A stretch of 64,000 bases of DNA, taken from Phycisphaerales bacterium. Lineage in GTDB: Bacteria; Planctomycetota; Phycisphaerae; Phycisphaerales; SM1A02. The DNA is taken from assembly GCA_029268515.1 (NCBI GenBank), contig JAQWNP010000006.1, positions 1 to 64,000 of the forward strand, read 5' to 3'. The translations under genes were made by a program, and so were the position numbers. Shown in pieces: positions 43,220 to 52,398 of this stretch (position 1 is the stretch's first letter; each line of letters begins with the position of its first letter). Below the pieces are notes generated by a model. That model saw nothing but the letters and a program-made list of their open reading frames with translations. It had not been told where the DNA came from and did not search any database.

Positions 43220-44985
43220 ACCTTCGAACGCTCATCGTTTCTACAGTACTCACAGCGCTATCTATCACCTCTTCAAGCTGGGGCCAGTTCCAACACCCCA
43301 GTAAGGTGAACATCGCGTTTAATAAATTCTACGACTACGCCGAGATGACCAAGCTCCTTCATGAACTTGTGGATGCTTATCCTGAGTTGCTTTCTATCGA
43401 GTCAATTGGGCAGAGCGTTGGTGGTCGTGAGATCTGGTTGGTCAAGCTCAATAACCCAAAAACTGGCTCAGACAAAGAGAAGACGGCCATGTTCATTGAC
43501 GGCAATATCCATGGCAACGAATTACAATCTGCCGAGGTGGTGCTGTATACGATCTGGTACCTCACTAAGAGCTACGGACAAATAGAAAAGATCACCGAGC
43601 TGGTAGATGAACGTAGCTTCTACTTTGTTCCGATGGAAAATCCGGATGGCCGTGATTACTGGTTCCACCAGCCAGCAACCCCACACATGCTACGCGGCGG
43701 CATCATGCCGACCGACAATGATCACGATGGGGAATATGACGAAGATGGTCCCGATGATCTCGATGGGGATGGTCATCTCACAACGATGTGGATCAAAGAC
43801 CCACTCGGGCGGTACGAGCGAGATCCAGAAGATGACCGGTTCTTTAGGCGCGTTGGTCGTGATAAAGAACCTGGTGGATGGACACGACTTGGGCAGGAAG
43901 GCATCGACAACGATGGCGATGGCATGGTCAATGAAGATGGCATTGGTGGTTACGATCCAAACCGTAACTGGCCAAGTGATTGGCAACCTGAACATGTCCA
44001 ACGTGGCGCTGGCGACTACCCAACGAGCCTGCCAGAGACGCGCGCTGTTGTCGATTTCTTATTGGAGCATCCCAATATTGCTGGATATCAGGCGTACCAT
44101 AATTCTGGTGGCATGATTCTCCGCGGACCGAGCGCTGAATATTTGACCTATCCAAGTGGTGACGTACGTGTGATGGAAGCGCTTCAAGACATTGGAGCTC
44201 GACAACTCCCCTACTACGATCCAATGGTGAGTTGGAAAGACTTGTACACCGTCCATGGTGGCGAAGATGGTTGGGCTTATGAAGGCCTGGGAATTGTGGC
44301 CTTTACAAACGAACTTTGGACAAACAAGAAGATGTTCCAAGATGGAAACGATCCCTCAGAAGAGGAGGTACGTGAGTTTAGAGATCGAATGCAGTTCGAA
44401 GAAGTTTACGTTCCTCTACACGAGGTTGAGCATCCAAAATACGGCACGATTTTAGTAGGTGGCACCAAGAAATGGGCCAGCCGTGTGCCCCCACCATGGC
44501 TGCTTGAGGAAGACCTTCACCGCAACTTTGCCTTCACAATGGTTCATGCTGATGAAATGCCAAAAGTTGAGTTCGGCGCGGTGCAAATTCGTGAGCGGCC
44601 CAATGGACTCTGGGAACTCACTGTTGAGGTCAAGAATGACAAGATCATTCCAACCATTTTGCAGATCGCACGAAATAAGAAGATTGGCGCACGTGACTCT
44701 ATCTGCGTGAATTCAACAACTGGAGCTACGGTTGCTGCATCTGGCACCGTAAATTCACTGTTGCCATATACAAAGATGGATGCATCTGAAACACCAAAAC
44801 CCGAATGCCTCTGGAATGATGCGGGGATTGGCTCCAAAGGATCAGAGTTGTTTCGCTTCCTTATCGAAGGCCAAGGAAGTGTTGATGTGACATACACCAG
44901 TGAAAAAGGTGGCACGATTAACAAAACCGTTACCTTAGAATCAGTTGAGCCTGCCCACCCTGATGATGCAAAAGAAAAAGACTAA
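43216..44985 (+). CDS. M14 zinc carboxypeptidase, exported
   Basis: The 589-residue protein has a signal peptide and a complete M14 active site: His99 and Glu102 (GNIHGNE), His295 (YHNSGG), Glu366 (FTNELW) and the NRNW substrate-binding arginine. It should cleave C-terminal residues or peptidoglycan-type peptides outside the cytoplasm. Calcium-binding-like loops (DNDHDGEYDEDG, DLDGDGHLTT, DNDGDGMVNEDG) interrupt the domain at the same places as in the neighbouring paralog. A beta-rich C-terminal part of about 150 residues follows. The start is GTG at 43216 inside the stop of the previous gene, with GGAG nine bases before it. Confidence 0.9.
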   Translation: MNLRTLIVSTVLTALSITSSSWGQFQHPSKVNIAFNKFYDYAEMTKLLHELVDAYPELLSIESIGQSVGGREIWLVKLNNPKTGSDKEKTAMFIDGNIHGNELQSAEVVLYTIWYLTKSYGQIEKITELVDERSFYFVPMENPDGRDYWFHQPATPHMLRGGIMPTDNDHDGEYDEDGPDDLDGDGHLTTMWIKDPLGRYERDPEDDRFFRRVGRDKEPGGWTRLGQEGIDNDGDGMVNEDGIGGYDPNRNWPSDWQPEHVQRGAGDYPTSLPETRAVVDFLLEHPNIAGYQAYHNSGGMILRGPSAEYLTYPSGDVRVMEALQDIGARQLPYYDPMVSWKDLYTVHGGEDGWAYEGLGIVAFTNELWTNKKMFQDGNDPSEEEVREFRDRMQFEEVYVPLHEVEHPKYGTILVGGTKKWASRVPPPWLLEEDLHRNFAFTMVHADEMPKVEFGAVQIRERPNGLWELTVEVKNDKIIPTILQIARNKKIGARDSICVNSTTGATVAASGTVNSLLPYTKMDASETPKPECLWNDAGIGSKGSELFRFLIEGQGSVDVTYTSEKGGTINKTVTLESVEPAHPDDAKEKD

Positions 44986-44992
44986 GAAGACA

Positions 44993-45382
44993 TCAGTGAT
45001 CGGACAAAATACCCCGCCGCTCGTTGGTGTACTGGGGATCACCGAAGGCAACTAAACCATCTTCTTTATGCTCGTAAGGTATGACGGCTCTAAAAACTTC
45101 TTCGTCTACTTCAATTACGATGACGACGCTTGGCGAGGATTTATCAAGAACTGAATGATCGTGCAGATCACAAAGACATATTCCAAACCCACGCACGCCT
45201 GGATTCACAACAGCAACTTCTATCGCCGCCTTTATAACTGAGATACTCTCCAGTCCTTTGTCTGTGGCATGCCCAGACACAACTGGATCCAGCGAACCAT
45301 CTTCCATACAAATCGCGCCAAATGCTGGGAATGATGCCACACCTGTAAGGCTCTGCGTCGCCCGCTGAAAAAGAGCGTTCAT
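44993..45382 (-). CDS. Hypothetical protein
   Basis: The 129-residue frame is opposite and 7 bases past the M14 gene. Composition is normal for a soluble alpha/beta protein (VASFPAFGAICMEDGSLDPVVSG, SVIKAAIEVAVVNPGVRGFGICLCDLHD, SVVIVIEVDEE) with a central run of strands. No family, signal or membrane segment was recognised. The start is uncertain: a TTG or GTG upstream (45406-45412) could serve, and no clear ribosome-binding site is visible. Confidence 0.5.
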   Translation of the reverse strand: MNALFQRATQSLTGVASFPAFGAICMEDGSLDPVVSGHATDKGLESISVIKAAIEVAVVNPGVRGFGICLCDLHDHSVLDKSSPSVVIVIEVDEEVFRAVIPYEHKEDGLVAFGDPQYTNERRGILSDH

Positions 45383-45655
45383 GAGATCACTGCTTAAACC
45401 ACTCACTCGCAAGGGGGGGGCTCCTCATGGCACGACGCTGCTGGGATGGCAAAAAAGAAGGCGAGACCAAAGACTTAAGAGCATTGAATCGGGTCATTGC
45501 AAAAACCACAAGCAGCCAAACATGACTTAAAAGTGTGCTTTATCAGCTCAGGGGTGTTGAAGTTGGTCTGGGCCATAGCTTTATGAACAGCACGACTTCC
45601 GCCTATAAAACAGAAGAACAGCGAAATATTGGCCTTGCCTGAGTATTATGCTCTC

Positions 45656-46633
45656 ATGCTTTGTGTTTATCCCAACTTCCAGCTGCGTCGCCTGATATCC
45701 GTACTTGTGTTCACGTGTTGTTTCCAGACCGGAAATTGGGCTTTGGCTCAGGAGAATGTGAGCGACCCACCTAGCGAGCGGGCGCCAATGACCCTGCCCG
45801 ACACTGATCGGTGGACAACTGAGGCAGAAGTACCCTGGTCGTTTACCTACAAACCCTACGAAGAAGTACTCCGTAAATTTGTTGATGACAAGGGCCTTGT
45901 CGACTATGCCGGCCTGCTGACAGACCGTCAAGCACTGGATCGCTTTCTCGTTGGCGTGAGTCGACTCGAAATGAGTACCTATCGCCTTTGGTCAATGCGA
46001 GAACAAGAGGCCTTCTGGATCAACCTCTATAACGCACTTCTTCTGAAGGTAGCAACTGACTTTTACCCAATTGCACCAGAGCCATTCGATCCGGAATATC
46101 CGCGCGATAGTATCCGTCAACTGGGCGATGTTTTTACAAAAAGTTCAATTGAAGTACTTGGTGGCACAATGACACCAGACAACATTGAAAAGAAAGTCCT
46201 TCGAGACAGTTTCGATGACCCGCGTGTTCATGTTGCACTCGTATGTGCCGCCAAAGGCTGCCCACCACTGCGACAAGAGCCCTATCTTGGTGACAAGATA
46301 GACAAACAACTCAAAGACCAACTCGATCGCATGGTCAATGATCCACGGTATTTCTTACTACAGAAAGAAGAACATCGCGTTTATCTGTCAGAGTTGTTCA
46401 AATGGTATGGCGATGAGTATGTTGAACTTTACAACACATCAGAGGCTCCAAAAAGACGAAATGAGTCTGAGTCTGCTGCGCTTAACTACATAGGCACCGC
46501 ACTATCGCCCGAAGATCAGATCTATCTACGGAAGGAAAAATACGGTGTTCTGTATATCCCGTATGACTGGTCTCTCAACGACCAAGCATCTTCCTCTACT
46601 TCAACTAAAAGTAACCTCGATCCAAGGCCTTGA
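45656..46633 (+). CDS. DUF547 protein, exported
   Basis: The 325-residue protein has a signal peptide (RRLISVLVFTCCFQTGNWALA) and the DUF547 domain: VDYAGLLTDRQALDRFL, EAFWINLYNALLL, DDPRVHVALVCAAKGCPPLR and SELFKWYGDEY. The conserved Asn-Ala, His and Cys-Pro pattern suggests a transglutaminase-like catalytic fold, but no activity is established. It lies 6 bases before the epimerase gene. The frame extends to a TTG at 45629; the ATG at 45656 directly begins the signal peptide. Confidence 0.82.
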   Translation: MLCVYPNFQLRRLISVLVFTCCFQTGNWALAQENVSDPPSERAPMTLPDTDRWTTEAEVPWSFTYKPYEEVLRKFVDDKGLVDYAGLLTDRQALDRFLVGVSRLEMSTYRLWSMREQEAFWINLYNALLLKVATDFYPIAPEPFDPEYPRDSIRQLGDVFTKSSIEVLGGTMTPDNIEKKVLRDSFDDPRVHVALVCAAKGCPPLRQEPYLGDKIDKQLKDQLDRMVNDPRYFLLQKEEHRVYLSELFKWYGDEYVELYNTSEAPKRRNESESAALNYIGTALSPEDQIYLRKEKYGVLYIPYDWSLNDQASSSTSTKSNLDPRP

Positions 46634-46639
46634 TGAAAC

Positions 46640-47839
46640 GTGTCACGTACTATTGCAGTCATTACTACCTCACGAGCCGACTACAGCCATCTTTACTGGC
46701 CATTGCAGGCCATTAAGAAGGATCCCAATATCAACCTGCGTCTGATTGCGATCGGATCGCACTTCGCACCCACGTTCGGCAATACCGCCGATCAAATTCA
46801 TGCTGATGGTTTCGACGTAGATGCCAGTGTTGAGTGCCTCATCAATAGCGATTCTGATGTCGGCATGGCTAAGACGATTGGAGTTGCTGTCCAGAGTCTT
46901 GCCGATCTGCTTGGCCAAATGAGACCGGATCTATTACTGCTCATTGCTGATCGCTATGAGATGCTGGCCCCTGCTGCGGTTGCATTGGCACTCCGCATTC
47001 CCATTGCTCACATCGAAGGCGGCGAGATAAGCGAGGGAGCCATCGATCATGCTGTGCGAAATGCATTGACGATGATGAGCCATATTCATTTCGCGCCAAC
47101 AGAAGAGGCTGCGCAGCGTATTCGTGAAATGGGCGAGGAGCCATGGCGCATCCACTGCGTCGGCGCACCATCACTGGATCATCTGCGCTACAGCAAGTTG
47201 CCCGATCAAGATCAACTCGACAAACTGCTCGGCTGGAGGATAGAACAACCTCCATGTGTAGTGGCCTATCATCCTGTCACAATGTCTCGAGATACAACGT
47301 ACGAAGTAGACGCTGTGTTTGAAGCATTAGAACTCATTGAGCAACCTATTGCCTTCTGTTTTCCGAATGCTGACGCCGGAAGTCATCAGATTATCGATCG
47401 AGCACATCGCTTCTGTCGCGACAAAGAAAATCGACATGTTCACATCAATTTGGCACCCACTACCTATTGGGCGTTGCTACGAGAAGCAGCATTGATGGTT
47501 GGCAACTCAAGCAGTGGAATTATGGAGGCCGCCTCACTTGAGCTGCCTGTTGTCAATATCGGCATGAGACAGCAAGGACGCCTACGAGCTCCAAACGTCA
47601 TTGATGCAGCGCCTCAGACAGGTTCCATCAGAGCTGCTATCTCCAAAGCAAACGACCGCCACTTCCGAGAATCACTTCAAGGCATGCGTAATCCATATGG
47701 AGATGGAAGAGCAGCCGAGCGAATTGCTCGGGTACTTAGCGATGTTGAGCTCAATGATGATCTACTTGTCAAAAAAGCGCCGGCACTTAAACAATCGATT
47801 CATCGGGATTCACAACAACCACAGGTGACAAATGGCTGA
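46640..47839 (+). CDS. NeuC-type UDP-N-acetylglucosamine 2-epimerase (hydrolysing)
   Basis: The 399-residue protein has the epimerase B fold: TTSRADYSHLYW at the start, LIADRYEMLAPA, HIEGGE-x-EGAIDHAVRN, HPVT and GNSSSGIMEA. The NeuC branch (SRADYG-type start, HIEGGE..GAID) hydrolyses UDP-GlcNAc to ManNAc for sialic-acid-like sugars. No NeuB or NeuA gene is in the window, so the sugar made is not certain. The start is GTG at 46640. Its 3' end overlaps the polyferredoxin gene by 8 bases, an unexpected coupling. Confidence 0.86.
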   Translation: MSRTIAVITTSRADYSHLYWPLQAIKKDPNINLRLIAIGSHFAPTFGNTADQIHADGFDVDASVECLINSDSDVGMAKTIGVAVQSLADLLGQMRPDLLLLIADRYEMLAPAAVALALRIPIAHIEGGEISEGAIDHAVRNALTMMSHIHFAPTEEAAQRIREMGEEPWRIHCVGAPSLDHLRYSKLPDQDQLDKLLGWRIEQPPCVVAYHPVTMSRDTTYEVDAVFEALELIEQPIAFCFPNADAGSHQIIDRAHRFCRDKENRHVHINLAPTTYWALLREAALMVGNSSSGIMEAASLELPVVNIGMRQQGRLRAPNVIDAAPQTGSIRAAISKANDRHFRESLQGMRNPYGDGRAAERIARVLSDVELNDDLLVKKAPALKQSIHRDSQQPQVTNG

Positions 47840-48521
47840 TGAGGATCCACTTTCTAGGCGAGAGTTATTAGGAGGCAAGCTGTTTCGCCACCTACGCGAA
47901 TCACTCGCTGATGCAGTGGCCTCTCGATTACAAGCGTTCGAAGAGCTTGGATCCGAGCTGCAACCCAAAGCGGCCAAGCCGCCCAACGAATCACTCGTTG
48001 ATCCTGCCCATTTGCCACTTCTTCAACGTCCACCAGGTGCCATTGACGAAGAGATGTTTCTTGATCAATGCACCCGCTGCGGTGATTGTATTGAGGCTTG
48101 CCCACCTTCAGCAATTCTCGCTGCACCAGAGGCGTTCGGTCGCGCTGCAGGAACTCCAATAATTGACCCACGTATCCAAGCATGCGTGATGTGCACAGAT
48201 ACACCTTGCATTGCTTCGTGTGAACCAGATGTGCTTCGCGATGATTTGCCACTCACCATGGGCAGCGCCATGATTGTTCCAAGCGATTGCCTTGCTTTCC
48301 TTGGTCAATCTTGTACGCAGTGCACTGACGCTTGCCCAGTGACTGGCGCGCTTGACCTGACTGATGGTTTACCCAGTATCAATAATGAACACTGCACTGG
48401 ATGCGGTGTCTGTCATCAAGTCTGCCCCGCGCCCGTTAACGCCGTCATCATGCGCCCCGCTCAAGATCGACCCATTCCACCACCATCTGATGACGCCAAA
48501 AAATCCCCCCCTTGCAGCTAA
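47832..48521 (+). CDS. 4Fe-4S polyferredoxin (NapF/MauM-like)
   Basis: The 229-residue protein has cysteine sets for up to four 4Fe-4S clusters: CTRCGDCIEACP, CVMCTDTPCIASCEP, CTQCTDACP and CTGCGVCHQVCP. The N-terminus (LSRRELLGG) resembles a twin-arginine motif but no hydrophobic stretch follows, so it is probably cytoplasmic or only peripheral. NapF/MauM-type proteins carry electrons or help mature periplasmic oxidoreductases; no such enzyme lies beside it. Translation is coupled to the epimerase by an 8-base overlap. Confidence 0.82.
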   Translation: MADEDPLSRRELLGGKLFRHLRESLADAVASRLQAFEELGSELQPKAAKPPNESLVDPAHLPLLQRPPGAIDEEMFLDQCTRCGDCIEACPPSAILAAPEAFGRAAGTPIIDPRIQACVMCTDTPCIASCEPDVLRDDLPLTMGSAMIVPSDCLAFLGQSCTQCTDACPVTGALDLTDGLPSINNEHCTGCGVCHQVCPAPVNAVIMRPAQDRPIPPPSDDAKKSPPCS

Positions 48522-48612
48522 AGAGCCAAGGACACCCCTCTGGCACGAGTCGTGAACCTGCGAGCACCTCTCTATTTGATTGTGGGTTTTTTTTTGCGCA
48601 TTGCCTGCGTCA

Positions 48613-48637
48613 TTGATAGACGAAATTCTTGTATAAT
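48613..48637 (+). promoter_or_regulatory. Possible promoter before Met-rich secreted protein
   Basis: A perfect TATAAT (48632-48637) lies about 140 bases before the gene. The TTGATA at 48613-48618 is only 13 bases upstream, too close for a standard -35 box, so only the -10 element is supported. Confidence 0.3.
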
Positions 48638-48779
48638 CTGGTTCTGGTTCTAAAGACACGATGAACTTTGCGAGACGCAAGCGAATCAAAACGTCTTACA
48701 CAAATGCGTTGGCAAATAACCAGTAATTTGAATCTCATTTTGATCAAGCAATCTGCACCCACATTTGGAAAATTTTATT

Positions 48780-50597
48780 ATGAAAATATCACGCCTTTGC
48801 CTCACACTTGCAACTGTCAGTTTTCTGACCTCCTCTTTGGCATTAGGGCAAAATCAAGCAAAAGAAGAAGCGAAGACTAATTTCATAACGCTGTATTCAG
48901 GTGGCATCAATATGTTGCTCGCGAGCCCAGTTGATGCTGGACTGCGCAACGCATTAAACATGATTGACTTTAGCCAAATGCAAATGCCCGGAATGGGAAA
49001 CAGTCAAGATCCACAAGCGATCTATGAAATGTTGACGAGCAAAATGTCTCTCAGTATCGATATAGATAATGAAATGTTCCGAGCTGCCATGTCCGGTGAA
49101 CAGATTCAATCGCCACCATACAGTGCTCAACTTAACGTTTATGGCAAGAATGCTGATCAAAACAAATACTTTGCAGAACGTGTGGGCGGCATGCTCGCCC
49201 AAACTGGACAATGGGCAGCACCAACTCCGTCAGCAAATCATCCTGGAATGATGTTTCTCAAGCAACGCGATCCAGATTCCCCGAACACAAACTTCGGAGA
49301 AACAATGATTGGTGACAAGTCTGCATTCGTGTTAGCGATGAATAGCATGAGCCAGACGCCGGTCAGCCTCGATGGATATGGATTGCCAGATGGAATTAAG
49401 CCTGCTCTGGCATTTCGAATGGATATGGGTGCACTCAAGCCAATTATGCAGGGCTACAAAGACGCCCTCAGCAATGCAGCAGCAAATCCGCAAACTTCAA
49501 TGGCTATGGGATTGCTTAATCAGATGGGTCTTATGAGTGACACCCCACCAGTCATAAGCTTTGCAATGGGGCAGGCACAGGACCGAACATATGCAGCTGG
49601 TTCATACATGAACTGCGGCGAGATGTTAGAGCAGTTCGGCACCACTAGTGGCCTTGCCATGGAAGATATGAAGCTCATTCCTCAAACAGCAACATATGCC
49701 AATATCTCAAAGATGAACTTAGCCAACTACGTCAAGTTCTACATCAATATGATGAATGACCTCGCTGGCCAATCCAGCGGTCAAGATTCTCCCAAGCCAG
49801 TTGAAATGCTAAACAATTTGCTTGGTGTGAATATCGAAACACAGTTCGCTGACTATCTTGGGCAGACACTCGGTATCTATCAATCACCGGAAACTGGCGG
49901 CCAGAGCTTGATGGCGATGGTCGTATTTGTGGAGCTGAGTAACTCAGATGGAATGAAAAAGACTATTGATAAATTCATAGCAGCCTTCAAAAAGAATAAA
50001 CCTAGTGGGATGCGCGCTATTGAACTGCTTCAGTGGAACTACCAAGGCAATGATTTAATCACACTGTCCTTCTCAGGCATGCCAATACCGCTCGAGCTTA
50101 GTATGGGTATGGGAGATAATCACATCTTCATGGGTGCTTCACCCCAGAGTGTTATTGCCGCCATGCAACAGGCCTCGGGTAACAAGGTAAGCCTACTCAA
50201 TAAGAGTATTCTTGATAACACTGCTTTCATGAGTATGGGCGGCGATCGATATGCTGGCGCCATGCAGGTACAGTTCTTCGACACAGCCGCTTTCATAGAC
50301 AACGGCTATAGTCTGACCAATATGATGTTTGCAGCGATTTCGAATGTCAGCCGTAGGCCAGGTGCTTCAAGCCGGAGCGACAACCTTGTGATGCCCACCT
50401 ATGACAAGCTCGTAGAAAACCTTCGTGGCAGCGTCAGTATTGCCAGGCGCCAAGGCAATTCAATTTACTACGAGGCGGAGATGGATCGATCCTTCCTGGC
50501 CAATACCACTGCTTTGGTTGGCTCTCTTAAACAATTCATCGATTTAGGAGCAATCACTGGAGTCTTTTCAGGCGTGTTTAGCTTGAGTTCTTATTAG
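48780..50597 (+). CDS. Large Met-rich exported protein of unknown function
   Basis: The 605-residue protein has a signal peptide (CLTLATVSFLTSSLALGQ) and no other helices long enough to span a membrane. It is unusually rich in methionine (for example MQMPGMGN, MAMGLLNQMGLMSD, ELSMGMGD) and asparagine. Repeated MG-containing stretches end beta-strand-like runs, suggesting a repeated or two-lobed fold (about 30-300, 320-600). No family was recognised. The Met content might reflect oxidant scavenging or copper binding, but nothing proves that. The frame extends to a TTG at 48765; the ATG at 48780 is taken. Confidence 0.75.
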   Translation: MKISRLCLTLATVSFLTSSLALGQNQAKEEAKTNFITLYSGGINMLLASPVDAGLRNALNMIDFSQMQMPGMGNSQDPQAIYEMLTSKMSLSIDIDNEMFRAAMSGEQIQSPPYSAQLNVYGKNADQNKYFAERVGGMLAQTGQWAAPTPSANHPGMMFLKQRDPDSPNTNFGETMIGDKSAFVLAMNSMSQTPVSLDGYGLPDGIKPALAFRMDMGALKPIMQGYKDALSNAAANPQTSMAMGLLNQMGLMSDTPPVISFAMGQAQDRTYAAGSYMNCGEMLEQFGTTSGLAMEDMKLIPQTATYANISKMNLANYVKFYINMMNDLAGQSSGQDSPKPVEMLNNLLGVNIETQFADYLGQTLGIYQSPETGGQSLMAMVVFVELSNSDGMKKTIDKFIAAFKKNKPSGMRAIELLQWNYQGNDLITLSFSGMPIPLELSMGMGDNHIFMGASPQSVIAAMQQASGNKVSLLNKSILDNTAFMSMGGDRYAGAMQVQFFDTAAFIDNGYSLTNMMFAAISNVSRRPGASSRSDNLVMPTYDKLVENLRGSVSIARRQGNSIYYEAEMDRSFLANTTALVGSLKQFIDLGAITGVFSGVFSLSSY

Positions 50598-50812
50598 TCC
50601 CCCAGTGAATTGAATGCACCCGACCCGCCATCTAGGGGGGATTAATGGGCGTTTTAGACACGATAGGCTTCTCAGACCCCCTCGCGATGACGGTCTTTCG
50701 GGCGGCTGCCCCCTTACTGAAAAGCCCATCGGAACACATCTGGGTGCCACTGCGTATTCAACAGAGCCCCTGCCCATTACTGAGCAAGGGCACTGGAGAA
50801 GGACTGAGAAAA
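50598..50812. repeat. GC-rich palindromic repeat-like element before eboD
   Basis: About 215 bases with a different texture from the surrounding DNA. It shows C and G runs (GGGGGG, CCCCCTCGCGATGACGG), short self-complementary pieces (TGCCC..GGGCA), and a false frame reading through the eboD start. The stretch GACCCCCTCGCGATGACGG resembles the dispersed palindromic elements seen in many genomes, whose false translation gives RDDG. Only one copy is in the window, so dispersal is not proven. Confidence 0.4.
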
Positions 50813-52054
50813 ATGAGCCAAAAACGCAGATCAACAGACCGCCCAATGTCCGGTCAGGAAGTCAATACAAAGACCGAATCTGAACTTCAGAAAGCTGCTG
50901 ATTTTAAGGTCGCGTTTTCTCATCGTCTCCACTTCACCAGGGATGCTTTTGAGCCAAGTCATCCACTGCTTCGACAACTCATTGAAGATGCCGATTCTCC
51001 TCAACCTCGACGAGTCATCATGGCTGTTGATGCTGGGCTGGTGCGAGTTCGTCCCGAGATCATTGATGAGATACATGAGTACGCCGCCGCGCACAGAGAT
51101 GCAATCAGGCTTGCAACTGATGTATTGGTACTACCCGGCGGTGAAGATGCCAAGAACACACCAGATGTGTTCAACAACGTCACCAAAGCTATTCATGATG
51201 GGAAGATATGTCGACGCTCTTACGTAGTCGCCATTGGTGGTGGTGCGATTTTAGATGCTGTTGGTTTCTCCGCCGCATGCGCACATCGAGGCGTTCGATT
51301 GATCCGTCTTCCATCAACCACACTCGCGCAAGGCGATGCTGGCGTTGGTGTAAAGAATGGAATCAATGCCTTCGGCAAGAAAAACTTTCTAGGCTCCTTT
51401 TCACCTGCTTGGGCTATCGTTAATGACGAACGCATGCTTGAGACACTCTCAATGCGTGATTTCCGAAGTGGCTTCAGCGAGGCAGTCAAAGTTGCTCTCT
51501 TGAAAGATCCTCAACTCTTTGAGACGCTTGAACGAGATGCTGACGCCTTGTTTAGTGGCGACCTTGAAAGAGCAACGCCGGTTATTAAACGAACTGCTGA
51601 ACTGCACGTTGATCATATCGTTGCTGGAGGCGACCCATTCGAGCTCACCCGTGCTCGCCCCTTGGACTTCGGGCACTGGGCCGCCCACAAACTAGAGCAG
51701 ATGACCGACTTTTCTTTATCCCACGGCGAGGCTGTTTCCATTGGCTTAGCGCTGGACACCCTCTATGCCACGCGCATCGGCCTACTGGATAGTTCGATTG
51801 CACTGCGAACGATTGACATCTTGACACGCCTCGGGCTACCTGTCAGTCATGAAAAGCTCAGGGATGTACCAAAATTACTCGACGGCCTGGAGGAGTTCCG
51901 TGAACACCTGGGCGGCCAACTGGCCATCACGATGGCCATTGATATTGGCAAGTACATTGATGTCCATGAGATAGATTCAAGACTTATTGAGCAAGTCACC
52001 CATGAATTGCTCGAGGTGCTGCCGCGCCGAACCAACCGGTACAACAGCGAGTAG
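50813..52054 (+). CDS. eboD: EboD: dehydroquinate-synthase-like sugar phosphate cyclase
   Basis: The 413-residue protein has the 3-dehydroquinate synthase fold. The NAD site lies around AIGGGAILDAVGFSAA, with RLPSTTLAQGDAGVGVKNGINAFGKKNFLGSF. The zinc ligands are intact: Glu in FRSGFSEAVK, His in FGHWAAHKLE and His in LSHGEAVSIG. The family includes DHQS and other cyclases; linkage to EboB, C, E and F places it in the Ebo group, whose substrate is not known. The open frame extends 56 codons into the repeat-like element, but GGAGAAGGA precedes the ATG at 50813. It is the first gene of the cluster. Confidence 0.85.
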   Translation: MSQKRRSTDRPMSGQEVNTKTESELQKAADFKVAFSHRLHFTRDAFEPSHPLLRQLIEDADSPQPRRVIMAVDAGLVRVRPEIIDEIHEYAAAHRDAIRLATDVLVLPGGEDAKNTPDVFNNVTKAIHDGKICRRSYVVAIGGGAILDAVGFSAACAHRGVRLIRLPSTTLAQGDAGVGVKNGINAFGKKNFLGSFSPAWAIVNDERMLETLSMRDFRSGFSEAVKVALLKDPQLFETLERDADALFSGDLERATPVIKRTAELHVDHIVAGGDPFELTRARPLDFGHWAAHKLEQMTDFSLSHGEAVSIGLALDTLYATRIGLLDSSIALRTIDILTRLGLPVSHEKLRDVPKLLDGLEEFREHLGGQLAITMAIDIGKYIDVHEIDSRLIEQVTHELLEVLPRRTNRYNSE

Positions 52055-52065
52055 AATGCTTTCCT

Positions 52066-52398
52066 ATGGCAGCGCCAATCGAACGACCCGAATCATCGGC
52101 CTCACCAGCCAACTACCAACAGCTGGTTGATTTGTACTTTATCGAAAATCGAGCCAAGTCACTTGATCTTGCTGCCTTTCTTGATCGGCTGGACAGAGCC
52201 GTTCCCCAACCCCAACAGGATGACTTCCGTGTGGCTGCTCTACGTCAAGCAATTGAAATATTAAACGACGGCAAACCTAATCGAGCGGCCCGGATTCTCT
52301 CTCTCTTGAGCGATCATTCCACTGATCCAATTGACTCCGCTTCTGGTCTCAAGGGCGCCTTTGGTGCCTGCCCGCCTCCTGAGGATCCTACTTCATGA
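52066..52398 (+). CDS. Small protein in ebo cluster, possible short EboA
   Basis: The 110-residue protein is helical (LVDLYFIENRAKSLDLAAFLDRLDRAV, FRVAALRQAIEILNDGKPNRAARILSLLSD) with a Pro/Gly-rich tail. It lies 11 bases after eboD and its end overlaps eboB by 4 bases. EboA would be expected in this cluster but is usually about twice as long, so this is either a shortened EboA or an unrelated lineage-specific member. I could not confirm homology by eye. Confidence 0.6.
   Translation: MAAPIERPESSASPANYQQLVDLYFIENRAKSLDLAAFLDRLDRAVPQPQQDDFRVAALRQAIEILNDGKPNRAARILSLLSDHSTDPIDSASGLKGAFGACPPPEDPTS

Noticed and set aside
47832-47910. Tat signal in the polyferredoxin (LSRRELLGG)
   Set aside because: No hydrophobic segment follows the twin arginines, so export by Tat is not supported.
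50645-50812. Longer N-terminus for EboD
   Set aside because: The added 56 residues come from repeat-like DNA and have no dehydroquinate synthase counterpart; a good ribosome-binding site precedes the ATG at 50813.
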